Assembly: GCF_003711225.1 (NCBI RefSeq)
Contig: NZ_CP031030.1
Span: 2,108,001 to 2,172,000 of the forward strand
DNA length: 64,000 bases
Direction of reading: 5' to 3'
Source of the DNA: Runella sp. SP2
Lineage (GTDB): Bacteria > Bacteroidota > Bacteroidia > Cytophagales > Spirosomataceae
The notes beneath the pieces are model-generated. The model was not told the DNA's origin. It ran no database searches and saw nothing but the letters and a program-made list of their open reading frames with translations. The translations under genes and the position numbers were made by a program. Of the stretch, positions 1 to 8,957 are shown piece by piece. How positions within the stretch are numbered: position 1 is the first letter of the stretch; every line of letters starts with the position of its first letter.

Positions 1-1
1 A

Positions 2-361
2 CTTTCGGAGGCACTTCGGCGTCGGTGCTTGTATTTGTGGATCGATTATCCGCCGTTTGAAAAAGAACTAGCCATTGTCAAATCAAAAGTGGAACAAATT
101 GACGCTACGCTTGCGCGTCAGATTACGGCGTTTATGCAAGAGCTTCGCCAACAGCGACTTAACAAAGTACCAGGCATCGCCGAAACCCTCGATTGGGCCG
201 AAGCATTGGCGGGGATGCACATCCAACACCTCGAAAAATCGTTGGTGGAATCAACCCTAGGCGTAGTGCTAAAAGATTGGCAAGATATTCGTCAGACCCA
301 GTTGAGCTTGTCGGAACTTTTCGAGAAAGTAGGAATCAAGTCGAAGTGGGAGGACGCTTAA
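2..361 (+). CDS. MoxR-like AAA+ ATPase, C-terminal end (5' truncated by window)
   Basis: The reading frame is already open at base 2 and encodes EALRRRCLYLWIDYP, which resembles the sensor-2/lid segment of MoxR/CoxD-type AAA+ ATPases, followed by about 100 mainly helical residues of the C-terminal lid. The usual TTG or ATG choices inside this stretch are not real starts, because the conserved motif begins upstream. Walker A and B lie outside the window. Family members act as chaperone-like ATPases and often sit beside a von Willebrand A (CoxE-type) protein; no such gene follows here. The 223 bases after it hold no gene I can support. The family call is by motif memory. Confidence 0.7.
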   Translation, partial: LSEALRRRCLYLWIDYPPFEKELAIVKSKVEQIDATLARQITAFMQELRQQRLNKVPGIAETLDWAEALAGMHIQHLEKSLVESTLGVVLKDWQDIRQTQLSLSELFEKVGIKSKWEDA

Positions 362-584
362 AAATTGTATAAGCCGATAAAATCGCCCATTTTTGTGCGT
401 AAAAATTGCAAGCATTATGCAACTTTCAGCCCAAAATATCCAGCAAATGATAAATTGGGTGACAATATAAAAACAGCCTCGGAGAGGCAAAACCTTTGTA
501 GAAACAGAAAAAAAACTCCCAAAACCCCATTTGGGCGGCGGACGTTTGGTGAAAATTGAAAACATACTGAATCAATTATAAAAA

Positions 585-1436
585 ATGCAAAAGAAAATCG
601 TTCGCGTAGGCGATATTGAGTGCGGAACCGACGAGTTGTTCTTGATTTCGGGGCCATGTGTCATTGAAGACGAGAAAATTATGATGACCGTGGCTGAACG
701 TTTGAAAGAAATTTCGGAACGTTTGGGAATTAAAATCATTTACAAGTCTTCGTTTATGAAAGACAACCGCAGTAGCCTAGACTACTACATGGGGCCTGGA
801 TTGGAAGAAGGAATTCGTATTTTGGCAAAAGTGAAGGAGCAATTCGGCTTCACGCTTTTGACTGACGTACACTATCCTGAACAATGTGCGCCCGTGGCCG
901 AAGTGGTTGATGTACTTCAAATCCCTGCGTATTTGTGTATGCAAACAACCCTCGTGGTGGCCGCTGCCAAAACGGGTAAAGTGGTGAATTTGAAGCATGG
1001 TCAGTTCTTGGCGCCTGAGAATATGAAGCACCCTGTGAAGAAAATCGAAGACAGTGGCAATGACAAAATTATCTTGACGGAACGTGGCTATACGTTTGGA
1101 TACAACGATTTGATTGTGGATCCACGTAGTTTTTACCACATGAACAAAACGGGTTATCCTGTCGTATTTGACGTGACCCACGCCATTCGTAAGTATGGTA
1201 TTCCGTCGAAAGACAGCAAGGGAGGCGCGCGCGAGTATTTGCCAGTTTTGGCACGTGCGGGCGTGGCAGCAGGGGTAGATGGTCTTTTTGTAGAAGCACA
1301 TACTTGCCCGTCTGAAGCCCTTTGCGATGCCGCTAGTCAGTTGGATATTAATTACTTAGAAGAGTTTTTGAAGCCGTTGATTGAATTGCACAACGTAGAA
1401 GTAAAATACCGTGCTTCGGCTCAAGAATTGGCTTAG
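585..1436 (+). CDS. kdsA: 3-deoxy-8-phosphooctulonate synthase (KDO-8-P synthase)
   Basis: Cytoplasmic enzyme condensing phosphoenolpyruvate with D-arabinose 5-phosphate to give KDO 8-phosphate, the first committed step of KDO synthesis for lipid A/LPS. The 283 residues match the family length and show the TIM-barrel signatures LISGPC, KSSFMKDNRSS, LLTDVH, LKHGQF, DVTHA and FVEAHTCPSEALCD. Cys25 in GPC sits where metal-dependent (Aquifex-type) KdsA has its metal-ligand cysteine; the E. coli metal-free type has Asn there, so I infer a metal-dependent enzyme. The histidine of DVTHA, the glutamate of FVEAH and the aspartate of ALCDAA are the other expected ligands. It is convergent with the next gene. 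Confidence 0.97.
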   Translation: MQKKIVRVGDIECGTDELFLISGPCVIEDEKIMMTVAERLKEISERLGIKIIYKSSFMKDNRSSLDYYMGPGLEEGIRILAKVKEQFGFTLLTDVHYPEQCAPVAEVVDVLQIPAYLCMQTTLVVAAAKTGKVVNLKHGQFLAPENMKHPVKKIEDSGNDKIILTERGYTFGYNDLIVDPRSFYHMNKTGYPVVFDVTHAIRKYGIPSKDSKGGAREYLPVLARAGVAAGVDGLFVEAHTCPSEALCDAASQLDINYLEEFLKPLIELHNVEVKYRASAQELA

Positions 1437-1442
1437 TCGTTG

Positions 1443-1494
1443 TTAAACCTATGAGGTTTTATCATAAAATTTGTCAAAAACCTCATAGGTTTAA
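1443..1494. terminator. 18-bp inverted repeat between convergent genes, likely bidirectional terminator
   Basis: TTAAACCTATGAGGTTTT at 1443-1460 is perfectly complementary to 1477-1494, with a 16-nt loop. It lies just after the kdsA stop and just before the stop of the convergent lipoprotein gene, so it could terminate both. The AAACCT...AGGTTT arms resemble the inverted repeat at 18435-18479, so it may also belong to a dispersed repeat family. Confidence 0.65.
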
Positions 1495-1503
1495 GTATAA
1501 AAT

Positions 1504-2046
1504 TTACTCTGCGGTGATGCTGTCCATCGGGATAGTTTGGTTTCTATCCCACAACGCCGTGACATTTACAATTTTCCATTTACCGTCTTGTTTTTCCATA
1601 ATACGGGTTTCGGTACTGTGAATAAAATGCTTCATTTTCTTGTCGGCATTGTACTGGTGCCAAATTAAATAAGCGACATTGTCGCCGAAAAACTTCACAA
1701 TCATTCCTTTGCGAATCACTTTCGGGTTATTACTACCGCCTTGTCCTACTTTGTTGTCTTCAATATACCGTCCAATTTTATCGTCCACCTCATTCCAGCC
1801 GATTTTGGGGTCGAATGCACCGCTTGCATCACTCCAAACTTGAAAAGCATAATTGGCTTGAATGAAATTTTCTTTCCAACAATTGTAGTCACCGTTAAAA
1901 AAACAGTTCGTTTCGTTTTCAATCGTTTGCAAAATCGCTTTTTTCTCTTTTTCCTCGTCTAGGTTTGAAGTAGCCTTGCTATCGGCAGTTTGACATGAAG
2001 AAAAAGCACACAAAAACAGACGGAGAGCGTACATGACAGTTTTCAT
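1504..2046 (-). CDS. NTF2-like (SnoaL/DUF4440-type) lipoprotein
   Basis: A 180-residue protein with a short hydrophobic N-terminus ending in a lipobox-like FSSC (Cys18), followed by a Ser/Thr-rich linker, so probably an outer-membrane or periplasmic lipoprotein. Residues 35-175 have the pattern of the NTF2/SnoaL fold: an N-terminal helix pair (KAILQTIENETNCFFNGDY), then beta-strands ending in TETRIMEKQDGKWKIVNVTALW, typical of DUF4440-like proteins. These domains bind small hydrophobic ligands or act as enzymes, but no catalytic set can be assigned. Transcribed alone, convergent with kdsA. The fold is inferred from pattern; the function is unknown. Confidence 0.65.
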   Translation of the reverse strand: MKTVMYALRLFLCAFSSCQTADSKATSNLDEEKEKKAILQTIENETNCFFNGDYNCWKENFIQANYAFQVWSDASGAFDPKIGWNEVDDKIGRYIEDNKVGQGGSNNPKVIRKGMIVKFFGDNVAYLIWHQYNADKKMKHFIHSTETRIMEKQDGKWKIVNVTALWDRNQTIPMDSITAE

Positions 2047-2199
2047 AATTTTGGAAGAGTTTAGATGAAAGAAAATGAATTTACCTTCGCTTCTAACAGG
2101 GTGTGTACGAAAACTTTACCGTCAATTGATAGGTTGAACTTCTGTTTAATTATTCATTTTTCCTAATAAAATGCAATATGTTTTTGAAATAGTTATTTT

Positions 2200-3102
2200 T
2201 TAGAAAAGACTCACTCGTTCTAATACCCTTTCGGAGGCCAAACGAAGCTGAAATTGCTTGGGTGTTTCTCCCACTTCTTTCTTAAAAAGCCGAACGAAAT
2301 AGGAGTAATCGTCATAGCCTAAATAATCGGCAACTGCATTTACCGAAGTGTCGCTGTGGACTAGCATTCGTTTGGCTTCGATGATGGTGCGATTTAAAAT
2401 CAGCTTACCTGTACTTTGGTTGAGATTCTGTTGGCAAATTCGGTTCAAATGCCGCGTTGTCATATTCATCAAATCAGCATACTCTTTGGGAAATTTTAAC
2501 TGCCGAAAGTTTTCTTCAATCAGTTTTTCTAATTTTTTGATTTGAATGTAGTAGTGAGAATATTCCTCTCCTTTTTTACGATTATCTGAGTAAACCCGTG
2601 CCAATTCGATGTAAAGCACGTCTATTAATGAAATAAGTTTTGGAGATTTGAACGGAAGTTCGTACCGCGACTCCTCATAAATCCACTGAAAAATAGGAGA
2701 GAGGGCTGATTGTTCTACGGATGTAAGATAGATGACGGGGTAGTTGGTTTGCAGATAAAAGAAAGGAAAATCACTTATTCTTCGAGTTAAAAAAGCATTA
2801 TTATAAAAACCTTCGGTATGAAAAACGACAAACCCGTCGGCATCATCTGACAAATTCCAACAATGCACTTGACCAGGAGTGAGTAAAAACAAACTGCCAG
2901 GTTGTACGGGATAGGTTTGGAAATCAATTTCGTGCGTACCTTGGCCAGAAGTAAAGAAAACAGTTATGTAGGTGCTATGTTTATGAGGGTGGTTGACAAA
3001 TTGGTGAGTAGCTAGGTGTTTTTTTAGGTTATTGACATACAACACCTTGGAGAGGTCTGCTTCGGTAAACTCGGTGATGCCATAAATAGGAATATCTTTC
3101 AT
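2200..3102 (-). CDS. AraC family transcriptional regulator with cupin sensor domain
   Basis: Residues 1-150 look like an AraC-type cupin ligand-binding domain (VNHPHKHSTYITVFFTSGQGTHEID, then QPGSLFLLTPGQVHCW). Residues 195-290 form the double helix-turn-helix DNA-binding domain, with the second-helix signature VADYLGYDDYSYFVRLFKKEVGETPKQF. The 300-residue length is usual for the family. It is divergent from the DUF983 gene, with about 100 bases between the starts. The effector is unknown; sequence alone does not distinguish a sugar, aromatic or stress signal. Confidence 0.9.
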   Translation of the reverse strand: MKDIPIYGITEFTEADLSKVLYVNNLKKHLATHQFVNHPHKHSTYITVFFTSGQGTHEIDFQTYPVQPGSLFLLTPGQVHCWNLSDDADGFVVFHTEGFYNNAFLTRRISDFPFFYLQTNYPVIYLTSVEQSALSPIFQWIYEESRYELPFKSPKLISLIDVLYIELARVYSDNRKKGEEYSHYYIQIKKLEKLIEENFRQLKFPKEYADLMNMTTRHLNRICQQNLNQSTGKLILNRTIIEAKRMLVHSDTSVNAVADYLGYDDYSYFVRLFKKEVGETPKQFQLRLASERVLERVSLF

Positions 3103-3175
3103 GTTGATTTTAATGATGTCTGTATTGTCCTATTTTTTGCTACAAAAATAAACCAAATCTTTCTACTCTTGACTT

Positions 3176-3183
3176 TATTTTTG
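3176..3183 (+). promoter_or_regulatory. Candidate -7 promoter element of the DUF983 gene
   Basis: TATTTTTG fits the Bacteroidota -7 consensus TAnnTTTG and lies 23 bases before the ATG at 3207. A clear TTTG -33 element is not obvious, so this is a weak call. Confidence 0.35.
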
Positions 3184-3206
3184 TATTTCAAAAAACAAAT
3201 ACATCC

Positions 3207-3563
3207 ATGTCACTGATTCATGTAGTTCAAAATAAGTGTCCCAAATGCCACCAAGGCCAAGTTTTTTCAACCAATAACTTACTTTCATTTCGTCCTGCAA
3301 CGATGAAAGAGAATTGTCCACATTGCGGGCATAACTTTAGCAAAGAACCGGGGTTTTATTGGGGGGCGATGTACGTTAGTTATGCCCTTGCTACCTTCGA
3401 AATGGCCATCGTTTATGCCATTTGCATTCTAATATTTAAGGTTGACGCCTTGGCCATTTCGAACCTAATAGCGAGTATCGTTGCCGTTTTAGGATTATTT
3501 CCGTTCAATTTCAGAATGGCGCGCTTGCTTTGGCTTTATTTGTTTTCGGGCGTAGTGGAATAA
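3207..3563 (+). CDS. DUF983 family zinc-ribbon membrane protein
   Basis: A 118-residue protein with two knuckle motifs, CPKCHQG near residue 13 and CPHCGHNF near residue 39, which together can form a zinc ribbon, followed by the family signature EPGFYWGAMYVSY. Two transmembrane helices follow (about residues 56-78 and 86-112). This is the standard DUF983 architecture of Bacteroidota and Alphaproteobacteria. No biochemical function is established. It stands alone between a divergent AraC gene and a convergent pseudouridine synthase gene whose stop lies only 4 bases away. Confidence 0.88.
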   Translation: MSLIHVVQNKCPKCHQGQVFSTNNLLSFRPATMKENCPHCGHNFSKEPGFYWGAMYVSYALATFEMAIVYAICILIFKVDALAISNLIASIVAVLGLFPFNFRMARLLWLYLFSGVVE

Positions 3564-3567
3564 AAGA

Positions 3568-4599
3568 CTACTGATTGGCGTATTTTTCCCATTTCTCCAG
3601 TACTATCCTAAAATCCTCTGGCAGTTCGGAATCAAACTGTAGCCACTGCTTGGTACGAGGGTGCTGAAAGCCGAGCGATTTGGCGTGAAGCGCCTGCCGA
3701 GGCATAATCTGGAGACAATTGTCCACAAAAGCTCGGTAGCTTCCGCTCGTCGTACCGCGCAAGATTTTATCGCCGCCATAAACAGGATCACCGAAAAGCG
3801 GATGACCCAAAAACTGAAAGTGTGCCCTAATTTGGTGCGTTCGACCCGTTTCTAATTTGCATTTGATGAGCGATACATATTTATAGGTAGCAAGTACTTC
3901 GTAGTGGGTAACGGCGTGCTTGCCCTGACTTCCATCGGTATAAACGGCCATTATTTTTCGGTCGCGGGCACTTCTGCCAATGTGCCCCACAATTGTCCCT
4001 TTTTCGTCTTTAGGAATTCCCCAAATGATGGCATAATAGGTACGCTCAGTGGTGTGTTCAAAAAACTGTCGGGCCACGTGGGCCATTGCATATTCGGTTT
4101 TGGCAATAACCAAAAGACCCGACGTGTCTTTGTCGATTCGGTGAATCAGGCCAGGGCGCGCTTCTCCGTTTCGCCCCGTAGGCAAATTTTCAAAATGATA
4201 TAAAAGTGCATTAACCACGGTGCCGTTCCAGTTGCCGTACGCAGGGTGCACAACCATCCCTGCGGGTTTGTTGAGCACCAGTACTTCGGGGTCTTCGTAG
4301 GTGATTGAAAGCGGAATATTCTCGGCCAAAATCTCCGTAACCCTCGGAGGATGTGGCATCGCAATCGTTATAATATCAAACGGTTTTACTTTATAGCTTG
4401 ACTTTACAGGTTTATCATTAACTTTGACCGATTCAGTCTCAATCGCATTTTGAAGCTTAGTCCGTGTGACTCCCGAAAGATGATGTTTGAGGTAGTGGTC
4501 GATTCGCATCAAGGTCTGACCTTTGTCGGCCACAATGCGGTGATGCTCGTAATATTCTTCTTCCTCGTCTTCGTTGGGGGGGAGCTGATTTTCTGACAT
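3568..4599 (-). CDS. rluD: RluA-family ribosomal large subunit pseudouridine synthase (RluD-like)
   Basis: Converts uridine to pseudouridine in RNA; RluD acts on helix 69 of 23S rRNA. After an acidic N-terminal tail there is an S4 RNA-binding domain (about residues 25-85: LMRIDHYLKHHL to YKVKPFDIITI), then the catalytic domain with HRIDKDTSGLLVIAKT, whose aspartate is the catalytic residue, and the C-terminal LETGRTHQIRAHF motif. I place the start at the ATG at 4599 (MSENQLPP); an in-frame ATG 14 codons upstream would add a poorly conserved leader. RluD, RluC and RluA subtypes are hard to separate by eye, so the symbol is tentative. Confidence 0.88.
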   Translation of the reverse strand: MSENQLPPNEDEEEEYYEHHRIVADKGQTLMRIDHYLKHHLSGVTRTKLQNAIETESVKVNDKPVKSSYKVKPFDIITIAMPHPPRVTEILAENIPLSITYEDPEVLVLNKPAGMVVHPAYGNWNGTVVNALLYHFENLPTGRNGEARPGLIHRIDKDTSGLLVIAKTEYAMAHVARQFFEHTTERTYYAIIWGIPKDEKGTIVGHIGRSARDRKIMAVYTDGSQGKHAVTHYEVLATYKYVSLIKCKLETGRTHQIRAHFQFLGHPLFGDPVYGGDKILRGTTSGSYRAFVDNCLQIMPRQALHAKSLGFQHPRTKQWLQFDSELPEDFRIVLEKWEKYANQ

Positions 4600-4682
4600 T
4601 GAATTTTTTGTTATTTTTCGCAATAAATTCCCAAGGCTCACGTTTCTTGGGCGGTAACTACTCTAACTAATTAACAAACATT

Positions 4683-5645
4683 ATGGACTACAATCAAGGA
4701 CAAAAGAATGACCGCAAAAGCCTGCTCCTTGCTGCACTAGCGATTTTAGCGCTACTCAACGTGGTGTTAATTTATTTTTTCTACAAAGAACGGGAAAAGA
4801 ATAAAGAACAAGAAACGGTGATTGCGGCAAAAACGGAAGAAGTCGTGGCTACCAAAATGAAACTTGACTCAATTTCGGCTCAACTAGACCTGAAAATCGC
4901 TGAAATTCAGCAGTTAGGAGGACAAGTTGATTCATTGATTACGTTGAAACAACAACTTGACCGCGATCGGGCTGCGTTGAAAAATTCAGCAACGGCAGCG
5001 TCGGTAGATGTGTCAAAATACAAACAAAAAATTGCCAATTACGAAGCAATTTTGGCCCAGAAAGACCAAGACATTGCAAAGTTGAAAGAGGAGTTGGGTA
5101 TCGTAACCGCTCAAAATCAAGAACTTTCGAGCAAAGTGTCGGGACTTGAGGGTGAAAAAGCAACGCTTCAACGTACATTTGAGGACTCAGTCGGTAATTT
5201 GAGTACCAAAAATAAAGAACTCTCTGACAAAGTAACGATTGCCTCTGCGTTGAAAGCCGAAAAAATTGAAGTAAATGCAGTTTCTTCAAAAGGTAAAGAG
5301 CGCGACGGCGGAAGCTACCGCGCAAAACGCATTGACAAGTTGAAAGTGGATTTTGATTTGGCGGGCAATCCAATTGCGAAAAACGGAAACCGTGACGTTT
5401 ATTTAAGAATCTTGGATCCTGAAGGAGCAGTTATGGCAGACATGGCGACGGGTTCAGGTACGTTTTTGTACAGTGGTCGCGAGACTGTATATACTGCAAA
5501 ACAATCCCTTAACTACAGCAATGACGGTTCGCAAGGGTCTATCATTTACTCAAGAGCAGGTGTGCCATTGAAAAAAGGCGAACACACGATTGAGTTGTAT
5601 TGTGAAGGTTTCCGCATCGGTACCACGACTTTCAAAGTCAAATAA
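4683..5645 (+). CDS. Membrane-anchored coiled-coil protein of unknown function
   Basis: The 320-residue protein has a short charged N-terminus, one transmembrane helix (about residues 13-34), then a long heptad-rich coiled coil (about 36-200) and a compact C-terminal beta-rich domain (about 205-320, with RAKRIDKLKVDFDLAGN and ending in GTTTFKVK). Topology suggests an inner-membrane anchor with a periplasmic coiled coil and head domain. Similar proteins occur in Cytophagales as uncharacterised conserved genes. It is divergent from the pseudouridine synthase gene and stands alone. I do not recognise a function. Confidence 0.7.
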   Translation: MDYNQGQKNDRKSLLLAALAILALLNVVLIYFFYKEREKNKEQETVIAAKTEEVVATKMKLDSISAQLDLKIAEIQQLGGQVDSLITLKQQLDRDRAALKNSATAASVDVSKYKQKIANYEAILAQKDQDIAKLKEELGIVTAQNQELSSKVSGLEGEKATLQRTFEDSVGNLSTKNKELSDKVTIASALKAEKIEVNAVSSKGKERDGGSYRAKRIDKLKVDFDLAGNPIAKNGNRDVYLRILDPEGAVMADMATGSGTFLYSGRETVYTAKQSLNYSNDGSQGSIIYSRAGVPLKKGEHTIELYCEGFRIGTTTFKVK

Positions 5646-5774
5646 GCTGGAAGTTTCGCAAGAAATTTTAACTTTGCACTAAATTTTAAACTTTTTTCAC
5701 CAAATTTTTGTAGAAAATTCAACTATTCGTTAGTTTTCGCATCAAACACAAGATTACCATAATTTAATTATTGA

Positions 5775-6329
5775 ATGGCTCAACAACAACGCAGACCTTT
5801 TCGCCCAGTAAGACAAGAAGAACCGTACCGTATTAATGAACGTATCCGTGTACCACAAGTGCGGATGGTTGGAGAAAACGTTCCACAAGGAATTTTTGAC
5901 ATCCAACAAGCACTTAAAATGGCGGAGGAACAGAACTTAGACTTGGTAGAAATTTCGCCTAATGCTGTTCCACCTGTTTGTAAGGTCATTGATTACTCAA
6001 AGTTCAAGTACGAGCAAAAGAAAAAGCAAAAGGAAATCAAAGCCAATGCTCAGAAAGTTGTGATTAAAGAGATTCGCTTTAGTCCAACGACTGATGATCA
6101 TGATTACGATTTTAAATTGAAACATGCACTTAACTTCCTCAAAGAAGGAGCAAAAGTAAAAGCGTATGTGCAATTCTCTGGTCGTGAGATTGTATTTAAA
6201 GACCAAGGCTATAAACTTCTTGAGCGTTTTGCTAAAGCATTGGAAGAGGTGGGGAAAGTAGAACTTGAACCAAAATTGGAAGGTAAACGCATGAGTATGA
6301 TTTTGACGCCCAAGGCGTTGAAAAAGTAG
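5775..6329 (+). CDS. infC: Translation initiation factor IF-3
   Basis: Binds the 30S subunit and controls start-codon and initiator-tRNA selection. Both domains are present: the N-terminal domain with [18 protein letters not shown] and [21 protein letters not shown], a Lys-rich linker ([16 protein letters not shown]), and the C-terminal domain with [21 protein letters not shown] and [19 protein letters not shown]. The start is the ATG at 5775; an in-frame TGA lies directly before it, so no rare upstream AUU start is possible, unlike E. coli infC. The usual partners rpmI and rplT do not follow; a strong terminator does. Confidence 0.97.
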   Translation: MAQQQRRPFRPVRQEEPYRINERIRVPQVRMVGENVPQGIFDIQQALKMAEEQNLDLVEISPNAVPPVCKVIDYSKFKYEQKKKQKEIKANAQKVVIKEIRFSPTTDDHDYDFKLKHALNFLKEGAKVKAYVQFSGREIVFKDQGYKLLERFAKALEEVGKVELEPKLEGKRMSMILTPKALKK

Positions 6330-6350
6330 TTGCGTATCATCTATAACTTT

Positions 6351-6385
6351 AAAAAGCGTGAGCCCATTTCGGTCTCACGCTTTTT
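6351..6385 (+). terminator. Rho-independent terminator of infC
   Basis: AAAAAGCGTGAG (6351-6362) pairs with CTCACGCTTTTT (6374-6385) around an 11-nt loop and runs into a T tract, 22 bases after the infC stop. Confidence 0.9.
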
Positions 6386-6401
6386 TTATAACTGATAAAA
6401 A

Positions 6402-8957
6402 ATGGCTTTGTACAGCACACTTCATCAATGGACTCGTAAGGCTTGGTGGTTATGCCTTGCCTTGACTGCTTTGGGTACTGCAATGGCCCAACCCAATGCT
6501 CAAAAACTCGCTACGCTAGACTCCTCTTTAACCTTACTCCACCAACGTGGCATGTTGAATGGGACATTTTTGGTGGCTAAAGAAGGAAAAACGGTGTATA
6601 AAAAAGCGTTTGGAACGGTAGCTGCCAACGCTACTCAATCCTTGACAACGGCCTCCGCCTTCAACCTAGCTTCGGTTTCAAAGCAGTTTACGAGCATGAT
6701 GGTTATGATGCTCAAAGAAGAAGGAAAACTCAACTACGATGATAAGCTAAAACACCACCTGCCTGATTTTCCTTACGATACCATCACGATTCGGCATTTG
6801 TTGAATCACACCCACGGGTTGCCCGAGTACTTCGATTTGGCAGCGCAGTATAACACCACACTTGATACCTTAACAAATGAAGGTGTCTTGAAATTGCTCA
6901 AAAATCACCGTCCGCCGTTGCAGTTTCAACCCAATTCCCAATTTTCGTACTGCAATACGGGATATATTTTGTTGGCCTGTTTAATTGAAAAATTGACAGC
7001 TGAGCCTATTCAGCGCTATTTTGAACGGAAAATTGTGCAGCCGTTGGGATTAAAAAATACCTACATCTACACCCTTACCATGCCCAAATCGCCCGAAAAT
7101 AGGGTCTATGGTTCAAAACGTGTCAACGGAAAATATGTACCAAATGATTTGATACGTTTGGATGGCGTTTGGGGAGATGGCAACGTGTATTCTTCTGTCG
7201 AAGATTTGTTGATTTGGGAACAGGCATTGTTGACCGAAAAACTGATTAAAAAAGCGACGCTGCAAGATGCTTTTAAGCCTGCCAAACTCAACGATAGCTC
7301 GTTTTCGTGGTATGGCTTTGGGTGGGGGTTAGATAAAGAAGGATTGAAAGTTTCGCATACGGGAGGTTGGGTTGGTTTTCAAACGATTATTGAACGGCAC
7401 CTGGCGCAGAAATGGACGTTTATTGCCCTCACGAGCTCGGAAGACGGAACGGCGATTCGGGTAGCGCAACAGATTTTAGAAGGAAAAATTGCCAAACTCC
7501 CTACCACTGAACTCATTACCAACGCCAAAATCGTGGACGGGACGGGCCTCGCCTCTTATGCTGGTGCTGTTCGTATAAAAAACAATCGAATTTGGGAAGT
7601 TGGTGATTTGCAGCCCTACGTGGGAGAAAAAGTAACCGATGCCAACGGGTTGGTGTTAGCCCCTGGGTTTATTGATGCCCACAGCCATCATTTTGGCGGA
7701 CTAGAAAACCGCCCTGATGCCGAAGCCTTGGTGAGTCAGGGAATTACGACTATTGTGATTGGGCAAGATGGAAGTAGCTATCCGATTGACACCCTCCAAA
7801 AGCGAATGAAGCAACAGCCCGTGGCAGTCAACGTGGCCACCTATACAGGGCACTCTACCCTACGTGCCAAAGCGATGGGGGCGAAAAGTTTGTTCCGAAC
7901 CGCTAAAACCGACGAAATTGAGAAAATGAAGCGCGAACTCAAGTCCGAAATGGAAAAAGGTTCGTTGGGGTTGGCGACGGGATTGGAATATGAATCGGCG
8001 TTTTTCTCCAACCGTGATGAGGTGCTGCAATTGGCCAAAGTCGCAGCCAAAGCGGGCGGAAGATATATGAGCCACATTCGTAGCGAAGACATTGGGTTTG
8101 ATGAAGCCTTGGACGAAATTATTGAGATTGGGCGGCAAACCAACATGCCTGTGCAGATTTCTCACATCAAAATCGCCAAACGTGATCAGTGGGGGCGTTC
8201 GCGGGAAGTGTTGGGGACATTGCAAAAAGCCCGAGCGCAAGGAATCAACATCACTGCCGATTGTTATCCCTACGATTTTTGGAATTCGACCTTGCGGGTG
8301 TTGTTTCCAAAACGGGATTATACCAACGCCGAAAGTGCCGAATTTGCCGTTAACCAATTGTTTGACCCTTCTGGTTCGGTATTGGTGAGGTATGCCCCCA
8401 ACGCTGCGTACGTGGGGAAAACCATCTCAGAAATTGCCGCTATCCGAAAAGAAACAACGTCCAAAACGCTCATGGGACTGATTGCGGAAGCGGCTGATTT
8501 TGACGAAAAAAATCCTGATTTTAAGGGAAGTACCGAAACCATCATGGGAAAATCTATGAGTGAAGAAGACGTCGCCAATTTTTTGGCGTGGCCCTTCACG
8601 ACGATTTGTTCGGATGGCGGTTGGGGCGGGCACCCGCGAGGGTACGGGGCGTTTACTCGGGTGTTGGGAAACTATGTTCGTGAAAAGAAACTCATACTCC
8701 TAGAAACGGCGATTCAGAAAATGACTTCCTTAACGGCAGAAAACCTAGGGATTCGGCAAAGAGGACTCATTCAACCCGCTTTTTATGCCGACTTGGTATT
8801 GTTTGACCCCAATGTGGTCAACGGCAATGCGTCCATTCAAAACCCAACGGCTCTTTCTTCGGGCATCGAACGGGTTTGGGTCAATGGCGAAGAAGTATAT
8901 CACACCCAAAAATCGACAGGGAAGCGGTCTGGGGTTTTTATTGGGAGGGGAAAATGA
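6402..8957 (+). CDS. Secreted fusion: serine beta-lactamase-like hydrolase + N-acyl-D-amino-acid deacylase
   Basis: An 851-residue two-domain protein with a signal peptide (cleavage near ALGTAMA-Q, residue 29). Residues 35-365 are a class C/S12 serine hydrolase domain: SVSK (Ser91/Lys94), YCN (Tyr183/Asn185) and HTGG (319-322) in place of KTG. Residues 370-850 are an amidohydrolase of the D-aminoacylase family: GFIDAHSHH with metal-ligand candidates His427 and His429, a GQDGSS loop where classical D-aminoacylases have a cysteine-containing loop, QISHIK, and TICSDGGWGGHPRGYG. I infer periplasmic processing of D-amino-acid peptides, such as peptidoglycan fragments. The two domains are usually encoded by separate genes. 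The Rhs remnant begins exactly at its stop codon. Confidence 0.88.
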   Translation: MALYSTLHQWTRKAWWLCLALTALGTAMAQPNAQKLATLDSSLTLLHQRGMLNGTFLVAKEGKTVYKKAFGTVAANATQSLTTASAFNLASVSKQFTSMMVMMLKEEGKLNYDDKLKHHLPDFPYDTITIRHLLNHTHGLPEYFDLAAQYNTTLDTLTNEGVLKLLKNHRPPLQFQPNSQFSYCNTGYILLACLIEKLTAEPIQRYFERKIVQPLGLKNTYIYTLTMPKSPENRVYGSKRVNGKYVPNDLIRLDGVWGDGNVYSSVEDLLIWEQALLTEKLIKKATLQDAFKPAKLNDSSFSWYGFGWGLDKEGLKVSHTGGWVGFQTIIERHLAQKWTFIALTSSEDGTAIRVAQQILEGKIAKLPTTELITNAKIVDGTGLASYAGAVRIKNNRIWEVGDLQPYVGEKVTDANGLVLAPGFIDAHSHHFGGLENRPDAEALVSQGITTIVIGQDGSSYPIDTLQKRMKQQPVAVNVATYTGHSTLRAKAMGAKSLFRTAKTDEIEKMKRELKSEMEKGSLGLATGLEYESAFFSNRDEVLQLAKVAAKAGGRYMSHIRSEDIGFDEALDEIIEIGRQTNMPVQISHIKIAKRDQWGRSREVLGTLQKARAQGINITADCYPYDFWNSTLRVLFPKRDYTNAESAEFAVNQLFDPSGSVLVRYAPNAAYVGKTISEIAAIRKETTSKTLMGLIAEAADFDEKNPDFKGSTETIMGKSMSEEDVANFLAWPFTTICSDGGWGGHPRGYGAFTRVLGNYVREKKLILLETAIQKMTSLTAENLGIRQRGLIQPAFYADLVLFDPNVVNGNASIQNPTALSSGIERVWVNGEEVYHTQKSTGKRSGVFIGRGK

